From Onchidella celtica (taxonomy: Eukaryota; Mollusca; Gastropoda; Systellommatophora; Onchidiidae), in contig OZ007570.1 of the NCBI GenBank assembly GCA_963931925.1, forward strand, positions 65,093,370 through 65,157,369: a stretch of 64,000 bases of DNA, in the 5' to 3' direction. Below the pieces are notes generated by a model. That model had not been told where the DNA came from, did not search any database, and saw nothing but the letters and a program-made list of their open reading frames with translations. Each line of letters begins with the position of its first letter. The first letter of the stretch is position 1. Made by a program: the position numbers and the translations under genes. Below, piece after piece: positions 12,401 through 23,800 of this stretch.

Positions 12401-14878
12401 ATTAGTTTATGTTGCCAGTGTACTAGGAAACTCCTTGTGTATATGATATAGCCACTTGTAGTTGTTATTCATTAACCTTACCGCTATTTTATTCCATGCA
12501 TACATATCCAGTTGGTTATTGCTTAAATTCTATATTATGTTGTTGTTGCTTGATTTAATACTTAATACTATTAATATGTATGTCCACCATTGATTGCCTG
12601 ATTAATGTTGTCATTATATCCTAATCATGTTTTTGTCTTTTTCTCTTGTTCCAGCTTATGGCTGGTTGGGCTTTTTTTTTGTTTGGTAGTGATACCGTTG
12701 TTAGGCTTTTTGAATAAATAAGATTGCCAGCAGAACCCTGTGTTTGTTAATCCTGTGTATCCTTAAGGGAGTTACTATTGAACCCACATTAGCCACTCGT
12801 AGTTCATCCAACAGTAATAATATTACGGCCTTGCCGGCCTGTCCAAACTTATACACCTTTTGTTATTCAGTAATTACTTGTGTCTTTGGGAGTACTAGTC
12901 CGAGTGTGAGTTAGATGCCTCTTGTACAGTCGAGAGCTATATCCTCTTGAAGACCTAACTCAGCTCGTGACACATATATATATATACAATTTGTTTTGGA
13001 AGTTGTAAATTTGTGTTTCTCGTATACATCAGTATCTTCTCACAGCTTTGGATTCAGCAAATCTATCAGACTATAAATAACATATAAACCATCAACTATC
13101 CTTTTACCATTGATTTCTTACCGCAGATGACGTGTCTTCTTTTTCTCTGACTAATTGCAGGCAGGCAGCACATGACATGATCAAGCACTTCTGACGACGG
13201 TCATAACTTCCAGGATCGGATGCACAAAGTGACAAAAGCTGTTATGTCAAACAGTATAAATAGCCATTGGAATAAAGATAAAAACAATTAAAAAATGAAA
13301 ATTAATGATTCATCTCATTAGAAAAATATCTAACACAGTCATAAACTGTAGACAAACTCTGATAATTGTTACTGCTAAATCTTTGCATTGGAACTGGACC
13401 ATTGTTAGAAAAAAAAAACCAGCCTACCTATTAAAACTGATTCTGTGCTTTTTATGTGAATCTGCATCTCAAATAAATACTGCCGTTCACATTTACACAG
13501 AGTTGTTGCAGTTCATAAGGAACCTTACATTATACCTGGAAAGTAAATTTGAGATATGCTTCAGCCTACATTCGATCAGTGCCTTGCATGCAGATGGTGA
13601 AGGAAGAGATCAGACACTTAGCACACTTACAGAAAACAGCTAAGTCTAGTTAGATAATCTCACAACACCTTGATACCAAGGGAAAAGCTAATCACCTGGA
13701 AGCAAAGATTGAAAAATCCCTTCAAGAAGAAAGGTTCATCTTTGCACTGTAGTGCCAAATTCCATGCTGTGTGCGGATTTCAGACAAAATGTTTAGCATA
13801 TTATTAATGACATAAAAGAGGATTCTTAGGGGACGTTCAAATATAATCTTATCCCCCCCCCCCCCCCGAAAGAAAAGTGTAAGAAGGGGGCGGGGGGTCT
13901 TCTTGAACCAATGTAATATTACACTTTTGTGAGGTGAGAATATAAAAAGGAATAAAAAACTAGACAACATAATAAACAAATAACATAAAAAGAGAGATAA
14001 CTTATGGTATTCTTATTCATGAATCAGTCTAATTAACAGTATTATGTATGTAAGAACAGTGTAAGAAGAAGGGGCGGGTCAAAAAGCCCCAAAAAAGGTG
14101 TAAGATTATATTTGAACGTCCCCTTACACAATATTACCAAAACATTAATTCTTTATAAATTAATGTTAACAAATAACGGTAAATTTTTAGATAAACCAGC
14201 ACAATTCCTCTACTTAAGGTATACCTATTTCAATCACATTGACAATCCTAGAATATATATTTTCTAACCTTTTTATGACAAGCACAGAGAACTATGAATT
14301 AACAAATTCACACCAATTTAGGCTCTCTTAAAAACGTAATAAAACAATCAATTTAAGTAGAATTTAACTTTTCATGACAAGGCTGGTGTGACGTGCATAT
14401 ATATTGCTGTCCTCCCTTTTGCAGCAGCTTGCAATAAAGTTGCGCTGTTGTGATAGCTGATAGCAGCAATTTGAAAAAATTAAAATGCATAACCAATTGG
14501 CTGAAACACAGAGTTCTGTGACAGGTCTTTTTGCACAATAACAAAAAAAGTGATTGGACATCAAAATCTATGCATTCTTCCAGTTTCATTTCAATTTTTC
14601 CAAAATATTTTTTTGCCTGTCATCTATCAATATTTCAGTGCTATTTCAAAAAATATATTGCATTAATCTTATACCTGCATAACAGGCTGCTTTTAGTGAA
14701 TTTTATTTTCTATAAGAGTTAACATGTGAGCAAAACTGCCAAAGAAGAGCTAACTGTAACTTGCGTTTTTGTTTATATTTATTATACTTACCAACTTTCA
14801 TAAACCAAGTTGCCTCCTCCTGAATTTCCGCAGATGACATTAACTCTTTATCTTTAACACACAGAAGTCTATTGTATG
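6434..14878 (-). CDS. TEX11: TEX11 C-terminal exon block
   Basis: Six exons with consistent phases: 14792-14878 (KELMSSAEIQEEATWFMKV), 13696-13766 (AWNLALQCKDEPFFLKGFFN), 13122-13238 (RRQKCLIMSCAACLQLVREK), 8603-8687 (QDLLEEVLQHVEEYRHAEMA), 7603-7728 (MFLLMFEFEALTKLHDQRAE) and 6434-6536 (DRLSMRALKVAVRLYLQMES). The order and motifs follow the mammalian C-terminal half (AWNLAVQ, LLYEFEV and the A..ALK..L segment). The 4.4-kb intron between 13,122 and 8,687 is almost wholly a nested LTR insertion; without it the intron would be about 370 bp. The block ends two bases into a codon at 6,434, so at least one more exon is required. Confidence 0.88.
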
Positions 14879-17800
14879 CTGTAAGAATGCAATTATCAGG
14901 GAAGCAGTGATTGTTAAAAAAAAAAAAAAATTAAAAAATGAAGTTAATGTTTCTGTTATGTTTTACATTATTGTTGTGCTTCTGTGGTTCATCAGACATA
15001 AGTACTCACAGTCTTAAAGTTAGTTATCTTTGAGTATATGATTATGAAAGCAGTTTTGCAAAAACAAGATTTCAGCATCTTGAAATCAAAAGGGTTTAAG
15101 TTTCATTTTTGAATTGTTATATTTGCTTCATCCCTTGTGAGAAATTCTTCAAGCAAAAATATTGTGTTTCATCTGCAGTTTATGAATCAGTTGACAAAAG
15201 TAGTTAATAAAGATAACTGGACTAAACTTATGTTGTGGTTTGTGGTGAAAAAAATTACCTCCGGAGTGGTGAAATAAAAATATTGAGACATTTATAAAAG
15301 ATGTCAGACAGAAAGAGGAACATACGTTAAAGAGTCACTAATGACAGAATTGGATATGGTTATGATATCAATTACAATTACAATTCATGTAGGTCGATCA
15401 TGAAACAGCCTAAATAGCATTTTACCACAAAATAACTGGAGTGATGAATGGACAGGATTCAAACAGACCTTACTTAATACTGACCTGTTCTGACATGTAC
15501 CAATATGGATGACATATCAATGCTGAAAGAAGGAATTATTTTACATATAAATAAGCCAAAAGACAGTAAATTCAGATGACTGGGTCAAGACATTCTTGCT
15601 GATAAACTGGTGCTGAAGAACAATATTTAACATTAAACAGGTGCTCATCAGACATTAACAGGATAATCAGTGTTAAAATGAGTTTATTAAATTGAAGGAC
15701 AAACTCTTTTAGCTGTGCTGCAGTTCTGTATATGGGATTTGCTTTGTGAGTTCCATTTTCCATCGGCAATTTATGATTAATGCATTCTTTCAGATTTTCA
15801 ACGTGGCTACACCACTGACTGTATGAAATGGAAGGAAATGACAGAATTCTGTTATGTTTCCTAAACTGTTACCAAGACTTGTGAAGACACAAGACTGAAA
15901 GGACTGGAGGAATATTGTGTGAGCAGGTTGTGGTGGTTAATTCGTTAGAATACCAGCTGTTTTAATGGACTTTTTTTTTCAATTCACACTATACTTTTAC
16001 AAGGAACCTGGGATGTGATAGGTAGTGATCCAAGTCTTTTTTTTTTTAGGTGGAATGAACACTTTACTGGTTGCTCCACAGCTCAATGTCAGAGTGCTCG
16101 TCTTGTAAACGAAAGCTCCCCGGTTCAAACATGAATTTCTTACCATTTTTTCATCCTTTATACTTTTGCTCATCCAAACATTGCAATTATTTAAGTTTTT
16201 CTGGTCAGCCAGTCACCATGTATGATTTAAAAGACTCTTTCATTTCTCTTGAGGAATCCTATCATGAAACAACTTATGACAATAATGTTATCTTATCCTT
16301 TATGGAGATCAGCTCTTTAATATGCTGTCAGAATCATGTCTTAATTTCATACATTACTCTTCGCAAATACTCAAGATGCAGAACTACACTGTAATCACCT
16401 CTCAGCATTTTCCAGATGGGTAACTAGCAGTCTAAGAAGACATCTTAGTGCTGTAATCACACGCTTATCGTCACTGATGTGTGAAATCAAACACTCAAGA
16501 GCAGGAATGGCTAAATGTGTTTTCTCTTGCTGGCGAAGAAAATTAGAAAAGATCAGAAGGAGGATGCTGACAACTGACATGAATAATGACAGACTGTTAC
16601 AATAGAAATGGTGGCCTGACATTAGGGAACTGTGATTTTTCAAGTTTTTCTTTTAAGTCCCGCATCTTCCAGTCCTTAAGTGCCTTTAATGAAATGGACG
16701 TGACAAAATCATTCTGGTAACAGATAATACCGGTTTACCAAACCTGTATGAAATCATCAAATACAACCACTAAAGTCACTTCATTACTTCTCAGTGTTTA
16801 ATTCTTAATTAATGATGTTGTTACCATCAAATGTGTTAATATAATTGTGCCAACAAGAATTCATCATTTTTGGTCAGCCGATGCTTTAACTTACTGCCAA
16901 AAAAGAGAAAAAAAAACAACAAAAGAAAGAGGGAGTAGTTATGTATCGAAATACTTTCACCGCATACCAGTACAAACCTCAAGTGCCAAGTGAGCAACTA
17001 GGCAAATGACACTGGGATTTTCATTACTACTGACGTCAGGCACACAGTCCACCAAATTCTGCAGAACTGATAATGCTGAGAAAAGATTGTACTGTATTAT
17101 CGGTAAAGTATAAACTGAAACCAACTGTAGTTTCATTTATTTCATGTTTTCTTTTACAATGAGTAATATCTGTACATCGAAAGATTTATGTACAACTGTT
17201 CACACATTCCTGGGATTATTTCCCCTCTTACTGACCTTGCCACTTCAAGAACAATCTTCATTAATCTCACCAGTAGCTGTCCAAATGAGGCATTTGCACA
17301 TTAACTATTTTCCTCATCACAACAAATAGGTCTTCGGTTAGGCAACATTAAATTCTTGTTATAGAGTTTGTAAAAGTGCCATGGTTTTGAGTTTGAGGCA
17401 TTTGTTTGATAATTTCACCACCGCATACCTGTTGTTGTCTTTGCTCTCTTTGATTATGGAATAAAATAGACTGCTTACTAACAAAGACATTCAGTTTGCA
17501 TTCTCAAACTGCCAACTTTACCCCAAAAAAAGAAAAAATTGAACACACTGTTGCGGAATATGATATCGATTACATCACAGTTCATTTTTTGTTTAATATC
17601 TCAATAAGATTCACAGTGGAAACACACTATATGACAAGCATTGTGAGTATATCAGTTCAGTTTAAATCAGATACTCATGTTTCATGTTCTATTGTAGAAC
17701 AATTTTTAACACATTCTGAACACATGAGTATCTGATTTAAACCAAACTGATATTCTCACAAGGTCTGTCACATGGTATATGTATCTGCTTTTCCATTTTC

Positions 17801-20800
17801 ATTCCGCTGATCTTACTGTTTATTTTAGCATTTGCAATAGCTATTTTTCAAATGATACCTGTAACCTATATATGCAAATTTGAATCTTCATTTTTATGTT
17901 AGTTCAAAATATAAAAATAAGTCACGAACTGTGAACTCTCTCCGCCTGTTTATGCATACTATTTGAATTAAGTGTGTCAGAGTGGAGTGAAGCAAGCATG
18001 TTATCTCAAAATCAAACCAACCTTTTTCATTGTCATCCATCAATAATGCAATTTTAAAAGCCATGTACAGTGTATGAGCATTCCTGGGTTCACATTTCTC
18101 TGACATTTCTATTGCAGATAATGCCTGAAATATATCAATGCAAGCCATGAAATAATGTGCATTTGTATTGCAAATTCTTCCTAAAAGCATTTTTAACATT
18201 TTCTGCAGCACCATAATTCTCAAACTCAAAAATTAAAAGACTATTCCTTACATTATGGTGTCAGCATTCAAGGAGTTAAACAGTAGGAGAATGGCTTTCA
18301 ATGATTTGATTTATTCTCTACCATTACATTCAACCATCTTTTTAAGGGAAGGTTGTGATCGATTTATAAGCTAGACAAGCATGGATAAAATTGACTTTTT
18401 CTGAAACAATAGTTCTACATGCACCTAAATATCAAATAATGAATTAGGGCTCACAACTGTAATTCCCCGATTTGGTGTCACAGTGACCACAGACAACTTG
18501 AAATTAAGACAGCAGCACCATTTACTAGATGCTGGCAAAATCCTAAGTGAGAGACCATGGCGGCAAGATTGTAAGGACCATTCCCTGTATAAGATATCAA
18601 TACTGAGACCGGCCTTTATGACCACTGTCTTGAGGTGAGGCTTGGTCCCAAAACCAAACTAGCAGTCTAAAAAGCAACAAGCAACATGACCAATGACACT
18701 GCACTTGAATGTAACAGCTGTTAATTTCCAGTTGTTCTCACAGCCCTATTATCTTAACCTATTCAGAGCTGAGGACCATGAGCTACTGTCCTTGGACCAG
18801 TCCTCACCCATCTCTAGCATGCTGTACATAAACCACATTAAGGTATGAACTTTCTTAAAGGACAACAATAACACTGCAGTTGGTGTCAGAAAATAAAACA
18901 AACAGAAAATGCTACAAACCCTGGATGTCTCCCCCAGATGCAAATAACAAGTTGCTAGATTTCTCTGCAGTTTTCCAAGATTGGGTTCTGACAATGACAG
19001 TGAGGGATACAAGCTGAGCGAGTAGTTATACCATGTCAGTGCTTCAAGATAGTTGTGCTGCTGAAAGGGGGAAGGCATTTATGTCAATTTTATTGTTTTC
19101 CAAGTTTCTTAGTGCACTTGTGAAATAAATCATCCTCAAATCTGATCGTGGTATCCAAAACTGTGAAGGATGGTGAATATGCTTCAGTGTAAGGCATGCT
19201 TCATAGAATCATAGTGACTGTACTGCATCAGGAATAGTTATCACCAAAAGGAATGTATTTTTCTTTTTTAAATGAACAGCATACTGTCTTCATTCAATTC
19301 TAATTCTAATCCATGTACGTTAGCCTTGCTTTGATGAAACACTGTGAAGTACTGAAATCAGACAACACTAAAATGTGGTAGTTATTAGCATAGTTATTTA
19401 TGAAACTTGAATATTTGATGCAGTCATACTGTAAGCACTATGCTGAACAAATAATTCTTGAAATATTGATCAGTTCTTCACAACTTCATGAATAAACATA
19501 AATCTGAGATGATATTTTTAAAAAAAAGAAAAAAACACAATTAATTATTTTTACCTCAAAGTGATGAGCAGCCTTCCCCCAAAATAAAACATGAAACTGT
19601 TTAGTTGTTGCCCCATCTAGTCTCCGGCCAGTATTGTGATCTGTAAAGATATTCAAACTCTACTGACTGTAAACTATAATGACAGCATGCCATGTGGGAA
19701 ATGATGATTATGTAGACCATCTCGTTGAAATATTGAAAAGTGAGATGCGCACAGACACAAACACATGAGATGGTTTTAATTGCTCCTTTCTGAATAATGC
19801 AGAAATTGAAAAAGAGTATGGTTTTTGTCTTCTCACTAACAAATTAGGCAGACTCTGAAAATATAGAAAGTAAAAAATAGATTAAGACTCTGGAATTGTA
19901 GAATATAAAAGCACATTTCTATTGCATTATTGTAAAAGTGATGAAGGATAAATACCTGTTATACACTCTTCAGCAAATGTTTTAGCATACTGCACATCTG
20001 AGGCATTAAGAAATACGTCAAGCAACATCACCAATAATGAGCCAACTTCTGGATGGACTTCATATTTCTTTATAATATTTTGCCTCAGATCAAAGATAAT
20101 TTCTGGCCTGCTCCAAGAAAAAAAAGGCATTACTGCATAGCCGCATGTAATACAGACACATAAACATATTTAATCTAAAATGTGCTAAAGATTTTTCTCT
20201 GAGCACTGTAAATGAGGAAAACATGAAGTAGCATGCCATGGGGCTAAATCAGGCATCACTCCAACCCCCCACAGACATTGTAAAGATTAAAAAAACCTAT
20301 GCACTTGACTTAAATCAATCTAAAGGGTTCAATGAAAACAATCATTACAATAAATTCCGTTCTCATGCAAACACTCTAGGCCATTTCTAAAACTATTAAA
20401 TGCATTCACATAACATATAAATCCTGCAATCAATTCAGATGGCAACATAGGCCTATCATTTTGAACTTTTTTACCTCTGGTTTTGCTTCAACAGATGCAA
20501 AGCATTCATGCAGAGGTCCATACTGCAGTCCGGATGACACAACAAATCATTCATGGCTGTGGGTTACAGAAGCAGAGCATCACCTGGCTAACTGTACTTT
20601 CTTTTTGGAACATAACATGATTTTCTCAGATTAAAAATATATCTCTGAAATAGTATCAAGGTTCATCTTCAACTTACTGGAAGAGAATGTGGACCTCCCT
20701 TTATATTTTTCTGACCATATATATTTAAAAAATCCTATCTCAATGCATCCAAGTTTTACTGCCAATCTTTTTTTCTGCACTTGCAAAACATCGTGTCTGC

Positions 20801-23800
20801 GGTTTCCACAACCAATCTTAGGAGAATGTACCACACTGTATGGGTAAATTTACATTTGTCCTTTTCCCATCACCTACATAATTATGAGGAATAGCGTTAA
20901 AACAAAAATCAGTCTCTGGAATTTACTGTTCTCAGCCAAAGCAACTAACTTCTAGTTTGTCCATATTTTGTTAACATTCTGATCACCACCGTGGGCGAAC
21001 TTTCCTATGATCAAGCAAAAATACTGAATCCACTGAAATGCTTTTGAAAAAAAGAAGCATGTTTCCATCTAAATGGATAGTCTTATTGTTGTACATCTGT
21101 AGGATATCTTGTGGGTTTCTCCGAATAAGTTCAGCAATATTTCAATCCTTAGAAATGGATAATAGCACCCATAAATCAAATATAATATAAGGTTTCTTTA
21201 GAGGACTATGAAAAGTAATCACTGTGTTTTATGTCCATAAGAGTTCCTTCAGACAGGAGGAGAAGATGAAGCCTCAAGTAAATGCCAGCTGAATGAAAAT
21301 GAGCCTGCCAAAAGAAACAAACAAAAAAACCCAAAACAATCCATTGTTGGACATACTAATACTGCAGTACCGGTATATTTTTGTATTTTTTTTTTTGCTT
21401 GCTTGAACTTTGATCCCATTTGGGAAATTTGCATTAGTGTTGTGTCATGCAACCCAGTTACAACAGGAGCATTCACGATGTCGCCACAGTGCAGTGCTAG
21501 TCCGCGTTTTTTTGGGGGAGGGGGGGAGAGATTAGTTTTTCTTTAATTCTGCTCGTGCAGCAGCCTTGTTAAGCCTACTCTTCTCGACTTCCAACTGCGA
21601 AGGTATCTTTAACGTGTGCAACGTTCACACGGGCCATGTGAGTTTTTCGTCGTTATCTGAGAAGACTAGGTGCTCAATCCTACCTACCATAGGATCGGGG
21701 ACATACAGGAAAATATGAGAAAAACCCCAAATTCCAACATGCCCACACTGTGACTGTCCGGAAATCAAAAATGGTACCTCAGCATGAAAGGCGAACACTT
21801 TGCCTCTAGACTAATGTGCCCCCAACAAAATACTGTTGTACATGTGATTCTCTCATGTAACGACAAAATTAGGCAAAAAAAAAAGTTGTATGTAGCAAAG
21901 CCTCGCGTAAGAAATAATACCCAAACGATACTATGCAAACTAAAAGAGAAGGCAGAAAATGTTCGATATTTCGGCTAGCACTTCCATCAAGGAAAAAAAG
22001 AAAAAACAACAACAGAAAAAAAGAAAAATTGAACAGATAAAACAATCAAACATGAAAAGATTTCAATAGGAAATGTAAAGAACCTAAACAGAATATGTTT
22101 AGGCTACTTATCTGCGAGTTCTTGCTTGGTCAGCAGCACAGAAGCATGTCTGCCAATGTGTGGAAGCTCTGTCTTCTCTTTTAGTTTGAACTGTATCGTT
22201 TGGGTATTATTTCTTATGCGAGGCTTTGCTACATACGACTTTTTCTTTTTGTCCAATTTTGGTGTTGCTTATAGCCTTGCTGCGACCCCACAGTTTCTCT
22301 GTGGTTTTTATACTAGTAGAGAACGGTTAAACCGAAAATGGCTAAACCGAAGGAAAATAAGAATCTCTGATTTTTTTTACTCTTTATCTTCGTTAACAAA
22401 CTAGCGCTAAACCAAAATAACCCTATGGTTATACCGAAAAGAAAATTGCTGGATTCAGTGGCCATCCCACTGTGATTTGCCATAGATTGAGTCAAGTCAC
22501 TGTATCACCCCCCCCCCCCCCCAAGCACAGCTTGCTTCGTTCTGCCCGTAGTTTAGGCCCACATGGAAGCGGCAGCACTACAGGGATAGGGGGAGAGGGA
22601 GGGAGGCCTACAACCTCAAGGGTCCAAAATCAGATAGCAGCAGACGTTATGTCTGGTGCATCACGACTGACCTTTCATGTAAATTGTGCGACATCAGAGA
22701 GACAACACTAGTTATCGTGGACAGCTCATTTCATGGCATCGTTGAGTCTGTTTAGTCTGTGCACTTACATTATTTGTCCTCTGTGATAATGACTTGGGTT
22801 GCCTCTCCTGAAACCGGCATTTTTCAAGCCTCCTATCCCTAAACCGAAACTCTGTCTAAACCGAAAACAAACCCATGGTCCCGCAGATTTCGGTTTAACC
22901 GTTGTCTACTGTATTTCGTCATTCTCGCATGTAAGTGTGTTCTGCATCTTTTGAAAGTTTCTGCATTCTGCATGAAATACTGTCCGTGGAAAATGAAAAA
23001 AAAAAAATGAACTAATCCTTACCATTCCGCCCCCCCCCCCCCCCCCACACACACACACATAAAAACAACAAAACAAAAACAAAAAATCGCCGACCAGCAC
23101 TGCACCATGACGACAACATATCTGCTTCAGCTGTAACTGGTTGCAATCACACCAGGGCAAATTTCCCATATGGGATTAATACAAAATACAAAAAATAAAT
23201 ACAAAATTTGCCTCTTACCTTCAAAAATTTTACAAAACCTCATTTGTGTCTCATCAAATTTTTAGATAGAAAAAGTTTTGGGCACATTAGCCTGAAAAGG
23301 AACCTCTTAAATCAGTTTCTAGCTATCTGTTAGGCTAAATACTGGTAACAGCCACATTCTACGATATTCAAAGCATGCCTCAGATTACAAGTGTTCAACT
23401 AATTTTGAGGTGACTTTGATTCAAGCATACGGTTTGCTAGTATAATGCTGCCCTATCATGAAATCACACAAACACATTCTGACGATTGCCATGTGACAAT
23501 TCTTTTGTCAATATTCTATAGGAACTCCTTGTAGGTATTCAATTTTTTTCGATTGATTAACGGGTAGCACATAATATTATACCTATTTGAAATATTTTTA
23601 ATTCAAAATGTTTAAGGAATACATTTCACTTATTTAACAATTTTTTCCTCCCTTGTACATTTAGACCCTTTGCCAGCAATAAGTCTGAAATCATTCTGAT
23701 GAAAACAGTGAGGTACATGTACAGTTACCTGCCTTCAAAAAAAGATCTTCTTCACATCACCTTCTACATTATCCATGGCATACAAAATTATCCTGGTACC

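Larger units (their letters stand above)
10321..12813 (+). mobile_element. 2.49-kb LTR-like noncoding unit, copy 1, nested in the solo LTR (fossil)
   Basis: Starts TGTGAGAGGATGAAC and ends GTTCATCCAACA, imperfect inverted ends of TG...CA type, flanked by a 4-bp duplication GTAA (10,317-10,320 and 12,814-12,817). It is near-identical along its length to 27,025-29,540. It carries LTR-type signals: a TATA-like CATAAATAAG at about 11,175 below a GC-rich stretch, a splice-donor consensus GTAAGT at 11,360, a polypyrimidine tract with CAG acceptor at 12,654, and AATAAA at 12,713 followed by a GT-rich stretch. No protein-coding region. Best read as an unusually long solo LTR; a non-autonomous LTR element is the alternative. 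Confidence 0.75.
8910..12972 (+). mobile_element. Solo LTR of a Gmr1-element relative, with a nested insertion (fossil)
   Basis: Ends TGTCACGAG...CTCGTGACA form a perfect 9-bp inverted pair with canonical TG...CA termini, flanked by the 5-bp target duplication CATAT (8,905-8,909 and 12,973-12,977). No coding region lies inside. Removing the nested 2.49-kb unit and its 4-bp duplication leaves an LTR of about 1.57 kb. Its sequence is related to the leader/LTR of the element at the left end. It lies antisense in a TEX11 intron. Intact ends and a perfect duplication suggest a fairly recent insertion followed by LTR-LTR recombination. Confidence 0.85.

Noticed and set aside
12092-12451. 119-codon open stretch conserved in both 2.5-kb units
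   Set aside because: The two copies are near-identical in DNA, so the open frame gives no separate evidence. No domain is visible, and it lies in the predicted intron of the unit.
13518-13640. Minus-strand segment SPSACKALIECRLKHIS... with donor-like GTATAA as another TEX11 exon
   Set aside because: Exons 13696-13766 and 13122-13238 already join in phase; inserting this one breaks the frame.
22126-22404. 92-codon plus-strand ORF with hydrophobic stretches
   Set aside because: It runs into the pogo MITE at 22,313, has no homology that I recognise, and is Phe/Leu-rich as expected from AT-rich DNA.
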